Below, one piece after another: positions 24,451 to 32,041 of a DNA stretch of 64,000 nucleotides. The notes under the pieces were generated by a model. That model saw nothing but the letters and a program-made list of their open reading frames with translations. It made no database searches and was not told the DNA's origin. The stretch is from JAICND01 sp040905905. Its GTDB lineage: Bacteria; Actinomycetota; Acidimicrobiia; Spongiisociales; ZC4RG35. Position 1 is the first letter of the stretch. Every line of letters begins with the position of its first letter. The stretch spans positions 1 through 64,000 of the forward strand of contig JBBDQN010000029.1 in the NCBI GenBank assembly GCA_040905905.1. The letters run 5' to 3'. Position numbers and translations under genes: made by a program.

Positions 24451-25535
24451 CTCCCGAGACGATCAACCGGCGAGCGCTCAACCGCGCCACCCTTGAGCGG
24501 CAATGGCTGCTCCGTCGCCATTCGAGGACTGCAGTCGAGACGATCGAGCATCTGGTCGGGATGCAGGCGCAAAACCCGCTCGATCCTTATTACGGCCTGG
24601 CGGCCCGGCTCGCGAGTTTCCAACCTGAGGAGCTGGCGCGCCTTCTAGTCGAACGGCGGGTAGTTCGCGGCCAGCTCTTGCGAGGGACGATTCACCTCGC
24701 CACTTCCGATGACTGGCTCGGGCTACGGCCGATAATGCAACCAGTCCTCGCCCGGACCTTTGGATCAACCCAGTTCGCAAAAGACGCCGCAGGTGTGCCA
24801 ATCGAGGATCTACTCGCCTTCGGCCGGACGCTTCTCGAAGAGGAACCGCGCACCCGGGCAGAGCTTCATCCGCTCCTCTCTCAGAGATGGCCCAAGAGCG
24901 TGGGACCATCGCTCGCTCAAGCGGTTACGTACCACTTGGCTGTGGTCCAGGTGACGCCCCGTGGAGTATGGGGAGAGACCGGTCCTGCCAGGTGGACCAC
25001 CACTGAGGCTTGGCTAGGTCACAGTCCCGCTCAGAGGGGCACAGTCGAAACGCTAATTCTCCGATACCTCGCAGCCTTTGGTCCGGCCTCGGTTCCAGAC
25101 ATGCGGGTGTGGTCCGGTTTAGCCGGCCTTCGAGAGGTGGTCGAGGAGCTCCGGCCCCGGCTCAAGGTCTTCAAGGCTGAATCGGGAACCGAGCTATTCG
25201 ATCTGCCCGATGCCCCCCGCCCCGACCCAGACACGCCAGCACCCCCCCGCCTACTGCCCGAGTATGACAATCTCTTACTGTCACATCAGGACCGCTCGCG
25301 CTTTTTCTTAGATGATGTGGTCCCCCCCGGTTGGGCGGGAAACGTGATGGTCGATGGCTTCTACGCGGGTCATTGGAGGCCGCCCCACCGTCAACACGGT
25401 AAGACAAGGCTGGCGGTATCGGTGAGAGAACTCCCGAGACAACAGCTCGTCGATCTGAACTTCGAAGTGCAGGCCATGTTGAAACTCGTCGCCCCCGACT
25501 CTGGCGACGACGATATCCGACTGATCAACCCCTAG
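24285..25535 (+). CDS. AlkZ-like (HTH_42) winged-helix DNA glycosylase family, start unclear
   Basis: Recognisable homology starts near 24459 (RRALNRATLERQWLLRRH) and covers three winged-helix units. The family motif is intact: LVGMQAQNPLDPYYGLAARL holds the QxQ expected at the active site, unlike the relative at 13.2 kb. Further marks are LLRGTIHLATSDDWL and LLPEYDNLLLSHQDRSRF. No ATG, GTG or TTG in this frame lies between 24285 and the homology start, so the only normal starts (ATG 24285, GTG 24276) would add about 58 unrelated residues that overlap the membrane-protein gene. A non-standard start or a sequence error is possible. Confidence 0.75.
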   Translation: MGPGGGLTPRPDRGRHRQRPFCFRWHVRFRPDSRPDPLVWRNRVGDAVGEGEPLVAPETINRRALNRATLERQWLLRRHSRTAVETIEHLVGMQAQNPLDPYYGLAARLASFQPEELARLLVERRVVRGQLLRGTIHLATSDDWLGLRPIMQPVLARTFGSTQFAKDAAGVPIEDLLAFGRTLLEEEPRTRAELHPLLSQRWPKSVGPSLAQAVTYHLAVVQVTPRGVWGETGPARWTTTEAWLGHSPAQRGTVETLILRYLAAFGPASVPDMRVWSGLAGLREVVEELRPRLKVFKAESGTELFDLPDAPRPDPDTPAPPRLLPEYDNLLLSHQDRSRFFLDDVVPPGWAGNVMVDGFYAGHWRPPHRQHGKTRLAVSVRELPRQQLVDLNFEVQAMLKLVAPDSGDDDIRLINP

Positions 25536-25555
25536 GCCTTCCTAGGCTCGGACCG

Positions 25556-26170
25556 GTGAGTTTCACACGGGCACAGCTCGAGGCGGTCCGCGGTCGGAGC
25601 GTGCCAGACCTGCTCGGCGACGACCTGCGGTTGTTATTCGTGGGCATCAACCCTGGATTGTGGACCGCGGCCGCCCAGGCTCATTTTGCGAAACGCGGAA
25701 ACCGTTTCTATCCGGCTCTCTTCTTGGCCGGTCTGAGCAAGCGCCTGATCGATGCATCTGCAGGGATGGGTGTCGAAGACGCTGCTGACCTGCGGAGGCG
25801 AGGGGTTGGCATCACCAACCTCGTCAACAAAGCCACCGCCCGCGCCGACGAGTTAACCGCAGAAGAACTCGAACTTGGAGCTGTGGATCTCGCGGCGAAG
25901 GTGGGAACGTTGAAACCGCGGGTAATAGTCATGTTGGGAGTAACCGCCTATCGCATCGCCTTCCGACGGCCCCGGGCGACGACGGGGTGGCAGACTGATG
26001 GCATGGCCGGCGCCGAGCTTCTCATTGAAGGCAATCCCAGCGGTCTCAACGCCCACGAGACCATTCCGACCCTCGCCGCGGCCTTCGCCGAGGCAGCCGA
26101 ACGGGCCGGTGTCATCGTGCTTAGGAAATCGGAATCTTCTTCTCAGGGTCGACGAAGGGCATCGGAGTGA
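25556..26170 (+). CDS. mug: Mug-type mismatch uracil/thymine-DNA glycosylase
   Basis: The 204-residue protein has the Mug motifs LLFVGINPGL (active-site Asn) and NPSGLNAH, plus KRGNRFYPALFLAGL. Mug removes uracil or thymine from G:U and G:T mismatches and some alkylated cytosines. GTG 25556 is 20 bases after the AlkZ-like gene on the same strand, so two base-excision repair genes may be co-transcribed. The 3' end overlaps the convergent gene by 50 bases. Confidence 0.9.
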   Translation: MSFTRAQLEAVRGRSVPDLLGDDLRLLFVGINPGLWTAAAQAHFAKRGNRFYPALFLAGLSKRLIDASAGMGVEDAADLRRRGVGITNLVNKATARADELTAEELELGAVDLAAKVGTLKPRVIVMLGVTAYRIAFRRPRATTGWQTDGMAGAELLIEGNPSGLNAHETIPTLAAAFAEAAERAGVIVLRKSESSSQGRRRASE

Positions 26171-27278
26171 CGACTCCGTTGCGGTCGCCCCACTCGGTTT
26201 CGATGGTTAGCGGCTGACCGATCACGGACCGGGGAGATGGAAGCCAGGCATAACCGATGTTCTGGCCGAGCCGCGGCGAGAAGATCGCCGAGGTGACCTG
26301 GCCGACCCGCTCCCCCTCGATGAGAACCGGCCACTTGGTGTTGTTGAGGTCGGGAAAGGCGTTGCCGTCGACCACAACACCATTGATCTTCTTGGTCACC
26401 CCGGTTTCTCGTATATGGCGATATGCGGCCAGCGAAATCGAAGCCGAGTCGAGGAGATCAAAGTCCACCAACCGCTCCAGACCAAGTTCGAAGGCGTTGT
26501 TCTCGTAGGTCATGTCGGCGCCCCAGTTGAAGATTGCACCTTCGATCCGGCGAATGTCAGATGGGCCAGTGAGCCGTACTCCGAACGCCTCGCCGGCCTC
26601 CATGATCGCCTCAAAGACCTCGCTCCCCTTGCTGATGTCGGTCAGATACACCTCGTAGCCCACCTCCGAGGACCAACCCGTACGGGTCACAACGACCTCA
26701 GCGCCGGCGATCTCAGCTCTGGTCCAGTAGTAGTACTTGAGATCCTTGATGGTCGCACCCAACAGTGTGGTCATCAGTTCTTTACTTCTGGGTCCCTGGA
26801 TCTGGAGCGGTGCAACGTCGGCCTCCCGAATGGTCACTTCGAGATCGGGGTAAGCGTTTTTGAGGCCACGAGCAAACAACAGGGCATCGGAAGAGGCAAG
26901 AGCGAACCAGAACGTGTTGTTGTCCATCCTCGTCAGCACGGGATCGTTGATGATCCCCCCGTCTGCGTCGCAGATGAGAACATATTTCGCCTGGCCCACC
27001 GCGCATTTGCTGAGGTTGCGGGGAGTGAGCAATTGGGAAAATGTGAACCCGTCACGCCCAGAGATCTCGAGACAACGCTCAACCGCCACATCCCAGACGG
27101 TGACACCGTTGAGAAGCGCATCGAACTCGTCTTCGAAAGAGGCGAAACGGATCGGGAAGTACATGTGGTTGTAGACCGTGAAGCCCTGGGGCCCGTACTG
27201 CTGGGTAGCTTCGTAGTAGGGCGTGCGCCGGTTGCGGGCTCCCCGCTGGACCAGGTTCATATCGAACGGTTGGGTCAA
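26121..27278 (-). CDS. GcvT-family protein resembling DMSP demethylase DmdA
   Basis: The 385-residue protein is a folate-binding GcvT-fold enzyme. Several stretches resemble DmdA rather than glycine-cleavage T protein: TVYNHMYFPIRF near the N-terminus, VWDVAVERCLEI, GGIINDPVLTRM and APLQIQGPRSKEL. DmdA moves a methyl group from dimethylsulfoniopropionate to tetrahydrofolate. Whether this protein uses DMSP cannot be decided here; GcvT-like relatives act on many N-methyl and S-methyl compounds. TTG 27278 is preferred because GGAGGT precedes it at normal spacing, while the ATG at 27260 has no such site. Confidence 0.75.
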   Translation of the reverse strand: MTQPFDMNLVQRGARNRRTPYYEATQQYGPQGFTVYNHMYFPIRFASFEDEFDALLNGVTVWDVAVERCLEISGRDGFTFSQLLTPRNLSKCAVGQAKYVLICDADGGIINDPVLTRMDNNTFWFALASSDALLFARGLKNAYPDLEVTIREADVAPLQIQGPRSKELMTTLLGATIKDLKYYYWTRAEIAGAEVVVTRTGWSSEVGYEVYLTDISKGSEVFEAIMEAGEAFGVRLTGPSDIRRIEGAIFNWGADMTYENNAFELGLERLVDFDLLDSASISLAAYRHIRETGVTKKINGVVVDGNAFPDLNNTKWPVLIEGERVGQVTSAIFSPRLGQNIGYAWLPSPRSVIGQPLTIETEWGDRNGVVTPMPFVDPEKKIPIS

Positions 27279-27384
27279 GTGTTACCTCCGCCGGCATCGT
27301 AAGCCCGAGACGTCGGCCCCGTTGCGTTCTCACAACCCCGCTTGTCATTGCAACAAAACGGGTCGGTAGGGTGTTCATCTCACC

Positions 27385-28281
27385 ATGACCTCCCCCGGCG
27401 TCACTGCCACTCGTTCCGACAGGGAACCGTTCGGGCCTTCCGAGTGGGCGCTGTTCACCGCCGTCGGGCTGATCTGGGGATCGTCTTTCCTTCTCATCAA
27501 GATCGGCCTCGAGGTCTTTCACCCGGGCCTCATCACCTGGCTGCGGGTCGGACTTGGCGCCCTCGCACTGATCGTGCTTCCGGCCGGCCGTACCCGGATC
27601 GCCAAGGAGGATCGGGGGACGCTGGTGCTGCTTTCGCTTGTGTGGGTCGGGATCCCTTTCACGCTGTTCCCGCTCGCCGAAGAGCACATCAACTCTGCGG
27701 TCACAGGTCTGCTCAACGGTGCCACCCCTCTCTTCACCGGGCTGGTGGCTGCGTTGTTCTTCAACCGGACCCCGCGCGGGCCCCAACGGTTGGGAATCGC
27801 GGTTGGTTTCGCCGGCATCATCCTCGTCAGCGTCGGCTCAAGCTCCCAAGGCGGAACCGCCATCGTCGGGGTGTTGATGGTCCTGGCCGCGACCGTGTGT
27901 TACGGGTTCGCCTCCAATCTGGCCAGTTCGATACAGCAGAAGTATGGGTCAGTGACCGTCATGGCGCAGATGCTGGCGCTCGGCACCCTGTGGACCACGC
28001 CCTTTGGGCTCTTTGGGTTGGCCCGCTCCGAGTTTGCCTGGGGCCCGGCTGTGGCCGTCAGCGGATTGGGGTTGATTGGAACCGGATTGGCCTTCGCCTT
28101 CATGGCCTCCCTGATCGGTCGCGTGGGAGGCCCCCGCGCCTCTTTTATCACGTATCTGATTCCGGTGGTCTCACTCGTCCTGGGAGCGGTGTTCCTGTCA
28201 GAAACGGTCGCCTCGATCGCCTTGGCCGGCGTCGTTCTTGTGGTCGGTGGAGCGGTCCTCGCCTCCCGCAGGGAACACTAA
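27385..28281 (+). CDS. EamA/DMT-family transporter
   Basis: The 298-residue protein has ten membrane helices in two EamA repeats (GLIWGSSFLLIKIGLE; LAATVCYGFASNLAS). The loops and the second-repeat SETVASIALAGVVLVVGGAVL match drug/metabolite transporters, which export amino acids or other metabolites. It diverges from the DmdA-like gene and lies six bases before the PEP-mutase-family gene, so it may carry a product or substrate of that enzyme. Confidence 0.9.
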   Translation: MTSPGVTATRSDREPFGPSEWALFTAVGLIWGSSFLLIKIGLEVFHPGLITWLRVGLGALALIVLPAGRTRIAKEDRGTLVLLSLVWVGIPFTLFPLAEEHINSAVTGLLNGATPLFTGLVAALFFNRTPRGPQRLGIAVGFAGIILVSVGSSSQGGTAIVGVLMVLAATVCYGFASNLASSIQQKYGSVTVMAQMLALGTLWTTPFGLFGLARSEFAWGPAVAVSGLGLIGTGLAFAFMASLIGRVGGPRASFITYLIPVVSLVLGAVFLSETVASIALAGVVLVVGGAVLASRREH

Positions 28282-28287
28282 GAGTTA

Positions 28288-29100
28288 ATGACGATCAGGG
28301 GCGACGCCTTTCGTCGGTTGCATGAGGAGGGAATATTCACAATGCCCAATCCGTGGGACGTTGGCTCTGCCCGTTATCTGGAGTCGCTCGGATTCCCGGC
28401 TTTGGCTACGACCAGCTCTGGTCATGCCGCCACCCTTGGTCGCGTCGACCAGCATGTAACCCGCGACGAACTGCTGATCCACGCCGAAGCTCTAAGCGCG
28501 GCGGTATCGGTCCCCCTCAACGTCGATGCCGAATACTGCTTTGCCGACAACGTCGCCGGGGTAGCCGAGACCGTCCGGTTGATAGGCGCAACCGGAGCTG
28601 CCGGGTGCTCGATCGAGGACTTCAACCCGACCTCCCTCGCCATCGACCCGATTGATCTCGCGACCGACAGGGTCGCCGTGGCGGCGAACGCTGCTCGCCA
28701 GGCCGGTCTGGTGCTGACCGCCCGGGCCGAGAACTACCTCCACGGCGTCCACGATCTCGACAACACGATCGCCCGATTGTGTGCCTACCGCGATGCGGGA
28801 GCCGAGGTGGTCTATGCCCCCGAACTCTCCGATTTGAGTGAAATCGGCAGAGTCGTCACGGAGCTTGGGATCCCTCTCAACGTGCTTTTGCGAGCCGATG
28901 GTCCGTCGGTGTCTGCGCTGGGATCGGTGGGCGTGCGTCGGGTTTCCACTGGTGGCAGCCTGAGCCGGGCGTCGTTTGGCGCTCTCAAGGCCGCTGCCCT
29001 AGAGCTCCTCCAATTCGGAACTTCGACCTTCGCCCGCGACGCCATCCCCACCTCGGAACTCGAGGTGGTGTTCGGTCAAGAGGCAGGCCGATCGGACTGA
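28288..29100 (+). CDS. Isocitrate lyase/PEP mutase-family enzyme
   Basis: The 270-residue protein has the family pattern MPNPWDVGSARYLESLGFPA, LATTSSGHAATLG, the metal-binding VDAEYCF and GCSIEDF. The Cys-containing KKCGH lyase loop of isocitrate lyase is absent. It therefore belongs with the oxaloacetate hydrolase/phosphonomutase/methylisocitrate lyase-like group that cleaves or rearranges small 2-oxo or phosphono acids. It lies six bases after the EamA transporter gene. The exact reaction is unknown. Confidence 0.87.
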   Translation: MTIRGDAFRRLHEEGIFTMPNPWDVGSARYLESLGFPALATTSSGHAATLGRVDQHVTRDELLIHAEALSAAVSVPLNVDAEYCFADNVAGVAETVRLIGATGAAGCSIEDFNPTSLAIDPIDLATDRVAVAANAARQAGLVLTARAENYLHGVHDLDNTIARLCAYRDAGAEVVYAPELSDLSEIGRVVTELGIPLNVLLRADGPSVSALGSVGVRRVSTGGSLSRASFGALKAAALELLQFGTSTFARDAIPTSELEVVFGQEAGRSD

Positions 29101-29173
29101 GGCCGTTCCTTATGGCCTGTCTTGAGAAGAGCGATCATCACGTCGATCCGCGCCCTGCGCCCATCTGGTCGAC

Positions 29174-29224
29174 GTAGCGAACGAAGTGAGCCGTTGGGAG
29201 GTGGCCCGGAGGGCCGGAGGGGGT
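29174..29224. repeat. REP-like imperfect palindrome
   Basis: Between convergent genes lies a GC-rich element with GTAGCGAACGAAGTGAG followed by GGGAGG and the palindrome GGCCCGGAGGGCC. This layout resembles interspersed repeats in the spacers of some actinobacterial genomes. No second copy was noticed in this window, so the repeat status is a guess. Confidence 0.35.
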
Positions 29225-29227
29225 TGC

Positions 29228-29671
29228 TCAGACCACATCGAATTCGTTGCCCTCGGGGTCGCGCATCGCCACGAAATAGTGGTCGACCTGCGGCGCCTCG
29301 ACTGCTTTGATCATCGTCGCCCCCGCCGCAAGCAGTCGCTCCACGGCCTCGTCCACCCGGTGGCGGCGCTCGGAGATGGGCAGAGATCTCCCTCCTCCAA
29401 CCAATACGTCGAAGTGAAGGCGGTTCTTGATCGACTTCCTCTCCGGGACCTTCTGAAACCAGATCCTGATGCCATCACCGGAAGGATCGACGATCGAGTC
29501 GTAGCCGTCTTCGATTTCGTTCTCCGGGACCCCCACACTCAACCAGTAGTCCCGCCAGGTGGCATGGCCCTCGGGAGCAGGTTGGAGAACATAACCAAGG
29601 GCGGGCGCCCAAAACCGGGCCAGTCGATCAGGGTTCGAGCAGTCGACAGTGATCTGGAACTTCGCAGCCAT
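29228..29671 (-). CDS. VOC-family glyoxalase-like protein
   Basis: The 147-residue protein begins FQITVDCSNPDRLARFWAPAL, the usual actinobacterial glyoxalase-like start, and ends AMRDPEGNEFDVV. The Asp at the first metal position and the Glu in NEFDVV are compatible with the VOC fold, but the metal site is weak. Such proteins are very common in actinomycetes, with few assigned reactions. It is convergent with the PEP-mutase-family gene. Confidence 0.8.
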   Translation of the reverse strand: MAAKFQITVDCSNPDRLARFWAPALGYVLQPAPEGHATWRDYWLSVGVPENEIEDGYDSIVDPSGDGIRIWFQKVPERKSIKNRLHFDVLVGGGRSLPISERRHRVDEAVERLLAAGATMIKAVEAPQVDHYFVAMRDPEGNEFDVV

Positions 29672-29766
29672 CCCTCGAGAATACGCCGCCAGGCTCCAGC
29701 GACGATGCGATAGGACACACCGATCGCGTCGTCGATCAATCCGGTGCCCAAACGCTTCATTGTTGA

Positions 29767-29943
29767 CGAGGGCAAGCTGCCTTTCGCTTATGCAATGAGG
29801 GGTGTGCTGCTCGCGGCTCTCGCTCTGGCGACTTTCGGGCCGATATCGGGGCGGGCCTCACGGTGGGCATCGTTGCCCTGCCGCTTTCCATCGCTCTGGC
29901 GATTGCTTCCGGGGCTCTGAAAATGTTGCTCAATAGATTTTGA
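29767..29943 (+). pseudogene. Fragment of a SulP-type anion transporter gene
   Basis: The frame is open from 29767 to a TGA at 29941 but has no proper start. The part from 29830 encodes DFRADIGAGLTVGIVALPLS and continues IALAIASGA, the first-helix signature of SulP sulfate/bicarbonate transporters (usual form DLxAGLTVxxVALPxAxAFAIASG). After Ala the frame turns to KMLLNRF and stops. Only about 30 residues of a protein of about 500 remain, so this is a deletion remnant just upstream of the arsenic genes. The gap 29672-29961 otherwise holds only the regulatory repeat at 29931. Confidence 0.6.
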
Positions 29944-29953
29944 CTCACTATTG
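29931..29953. promoter_or_regulatory. Inverted repeat before the ArsR-fusion gene, candidate ArsR operator
   Basis: CAATAG at 29931-29936 and CTATTG at 29948-29953 form an inverted repeat with an 11-base spacer, nine bases before the ATG at 29962. AT-rich imperfect palindromes at this place are typical ArsR/SmtB operators, so self-repression is likely. Confidence 0.5.
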
Positions 29954-29961
29954 TCTGAGCT

Positions 29962-30648
29962 ATGGAGTCGGAGCAGCGTGCCAGAGTCCACGCGGCGCTT
30001 GGTGACCCTGAGCGTTTGAGAATCGTCGACGACCTGACCCTGACCGATCGTTCGGTCAACGAACTCGGCGATCTCGTGCACATGCCCGGCAATCTGCTCG
30101 CTCACCATCTCGAGGTCCTCGAGAACGCAGGGTTGATCCGCCGGCACATGTCCGAGGGCGATCATCGACGCCGCTATGTCTCGCTCCAGCGCGACATGAT
30201 GGCAATGCTGATTGCGAGAGACTCACGGCCCGTTCAGAGTGTGTTGTTCGTCTGCACCCACAACTCCGCACGGTCGCAGTTCGCGGCTGCTTTATGGCGC
30301 CGGCGGAGCGGTGGGCCCGCTCGTAGCGCAGGGACCCAACCCGCTCGCACAGTGCACCCGCTGGCGATCAAGGTTGCAGCCGAGTTTGGGATCGACCTCT
30401 CGCGGGCCAAGCCAAAGGGCTACGACTCCATTGGCCCAGCTCCCGCTCTCGTGGTCAGCGTGTGTGATCGGGCTCGCGAAGCCGGATTGCCGCCCGCCGG
30501 AAGTCACCTCCATTGGTCGGTACCCGATCCATTGGCGAAATCGACACTTTCCGCCTTCCGCGCAGCATTCACCGAAATAACCGAACGGGTCGAAGTGCTG
30601 GCGACAACCAGCCCGAGACCATTATCAAGGAGGAGCGTCAGCACATGA
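29962..30648 (+). CDS. ArsR-type repressor fused to low-molecular-weight phosphatase/arsenate reductase domain
   Basis: The 228-residue protein joins a winged-helix ArsR domain (about 1-85; HMPGNLLAHHLEVLENAGLI is the recognition region) to an ArsC/LMW-phosphatase domain (about 92-215) with the P-loop C98-x5-R104 (VCTHNSARSQFA). The metal-binding Cys pair of classical ArsR is not seen in the N-terminal part, so sensing may rest with the phosphatase domain. Such fusions are known in actinobacteria. The following arsC gene overlaps its stop (ATGA), supporting an arsenic operon. No arsenite efflux gene is adjacent. Confidence 0.88.
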   Translation: MESEQRARVHAALGDPERLRIVDDLTLTDRSVNELGDLVHMPGNLLAHHLEVLENAGLIRRHMSEGDHRRRYVSLQRDMMAMLIARDSRPVQSVLFVCTHNSARSQFAAALWRRRSGGPARSAGTQPARTVHPLAIKVAAEFGIDLSRAKPKGYDSIGPAPALVVSVCDRAREAGLPPAGSHLHWSVPDPLAKSTLSAFRAAFTEITERVEVLATTSPRPLSRRSVST

Positions 30649-31325
30649 CGGTGACACTGACCGTCGCTCAACAGCTTCAGATCCGGCAAGGAGCCGTGCG
30701 TCTGCAACGTCGGTTTGAAGGACAACTCAACGCCGAGACCATCGAACGATTCGTGAATCAGTCTCTCGAACTTTTGATAGCGCGAGCGACCACCTCCACC
30801 TGGGTGCCCGTCCTGGCAGAGCGGTTCGCCAAGGACCGGTTACGAGCCTTGGTGCGCCTTGAGTCAGACCCTTCCACCCTGAAATCGAGTGTGCTGTTTT
30901 TGTGCGTCCACAACGCCGGCCGTTCTCAGATGGCAGCAGGTTGGATGCGTCATCTAGCCGGCGACCGAGTCGATGTGTTCTCGGGAGGGTCGGAGCCCGC
31001 CGATGAGCTCAACAAGGTTGCGATAGCCGCGATGGCCGAAAAGGGCATCGATATAAGCAATGAGATCCCGCAGCCGTGGGCCGACGAAATCATCCGCGCC
31101 TCCGACGTCGTAGTCACGATGGGTTGTGGGGATGCCTGCCCGGTCTTCCCCGGGAAACGGTACGTCGACTGGGAGCTCGAAGATCCTGCCGGCAAACCGA
31201 TCGAGGCGGTCAGGGCCATCCGCGAGGACATCGAGCAGCGGGTCCGCACCCTGCTGGCCGAGATGCGGGTGGATGCGACAACGAGCTGGACGGAATTACT
31301 TCGAGGAGATCAAATCCACACATGA
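30645..31325 (+). CDS. arsC: Arsenate reductase (LMW-phosphatase type) with N-terminal helical domain
   Basis: The 226-residue protein has an N-terminal helical domain (about 1-75; FEGQLNAETIERFVNQSLELL) found on many actinobacterial arsenate reductases. A phosphatase-fold domain follows, with P-loop C87-x5-R93 (LCVHNAGRSQMAAGWM), and VVTMGCGDACPVFPGKR supplies the second Cys region. It should reduce arsenate to arsenite, using mycothiol or thioredoxin. ATG 30645 overlaps the fusion gene stop and has AAGGAGG upstream. The second phosphatase copy in the fusion protein is probably regulatory. Confidence 0.9.
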   Translation: MTVTLTVAQQLQIRQGAVRLQRRFEGQLNAETIERFVNQSLELLIARATTSTWVPVLAERFAKDRLRALVRLESDPSTLKSSVLFLCVHNAGRSQMAAGWMRHLAGDRVDVFSGGSEPADELNKVAIAAMAEKGIDISNEIPQPWADEIIRASDVVVTMGCGDACPVFPGKRYVDWELEDPAGKPIEAVRAIREDIEQRVRTLLAEMRVDATTSWTELLRGDQIHT

Positions 31326-31347
31326 TTGATCTGGGTAGCCTCGAGCC

Positions 31348-31842
31348 GTGGCTCTTCCCATCGATGTCAAGGGGCCGGTGTTGGCCGAGGTCTTCTCGGT
31401 CGCTTTGGACGAGCGGGGAATCGTGTTGACGGGACCGTGCGGAGCGGCGCCATGGTACATCGAGGTGCATGACGGCGAGGAACCATTGGATGTCGTACGG
31501 CGGACAGTCCAAGGCGAACTGACGAAGGTTTTGCTCATCCACTCGACATCTTGGCACTGGGAACGGAGCGCGGTAACACTCTCGTTTGTCGTCGTGATGG
31601 CCGCAGAGGGAATCGGATCCATGGAGGCCATACCAGTTGCTCGCACCGATTTGGCCCGAGGCTCGGCTACCGAAGCCCCTTCCACAATTCAATTCCAACA
31701 GGTTTTGGAACACGGTTTGCGTCATCTTGCTTGGTTGGCCAAAGAAGACGAAGTTGTCCGGACCAAGTTGTCGAAAGGGTGGCATCAAGTATTGAATGGC
31801 TATGTGCCTGAACCCTTCCGGCAGTTGCAGAATGTTGGATGA
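31348..31842 (+). CDS. Conserved-looking hypothetical protein
   Basis: The 164-residue protein (GTG 31348) starts ALPIDVKGPVLAEVFSVAL and contains PWYIEVHDGEEPLDVVRRTV and IHSTSWHWERSAVTLSFVVVM. It is soluble, with no signal peptide or membrane helix. The layout slightly recalls a Nudix fold but the Nudix box is absent. It sits 22 bases after arsC and overlaps the next small gene (ATGA), so it may belong to the same operon. Function unknown. Confidence 0.6.
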   Translation: MALPIDVKGPVLAEVFSVALDERGIVLTGPCGAAPWYIEVHDGEEPLDVVRRTVQGELTKVLLIHSTSWHWERSAVTLSFVVVMAAEGIGSMEAIPVARTDLARGSATEAPSTIQFQQVLEHGLRHLAWLAKEDEVVRTKLSKGWHQVLNGYVPEPFRQLQNVG

Positions 31843-31997
31843 GGATGCAACTGAGATTGACTTGCGGGTGCGGTTGGGAAACGGAGGGCGAAGAAGATGC
31901 AGTCGTCCTCGCCGCCCAGGAGCACGGGCGCCGGTTTCACAACATGGAAGTCACCCGGGAGGACGCGCTGGCGATGTCGGAACCGATCGACGGATAG
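31839..31997 (+). CDS. Small DUF1059-like protein
   Basis: This 52-residue gene starts at ATG 31839, overlapping the previous stop as ATGA. The product begins MRMQLRLTCGCGWETEG, with the Cys-Gly-Cys-Gly motif, and continues AVVLAAQEHGRRFHNMEVTR. Both features match the small DUF1059 family, whose function is unknown; the CGC motif suggests metal or redox binding. The composition is like that of its neighbours and the overlap supports translation. Confidence 0.7.
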   Translation: MRMQLRLTCGCGWETEGEEDAVVLAAQEHGRRFHNMEVTREDALAMSEPIDG

Positions 31998-32041
31998 GGA
32001 GCTAGCGTGGCCCAGAGTCCTTGGAGTCGTAGCGACCGCCC

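Noticed and set aside
26121..27278. Glycine-cleavage T protein (gcvT) assignment
   Set aside because: Several stretches fit DmdA better than GcvT, and no gcvH or gcvP gene is adjacent.
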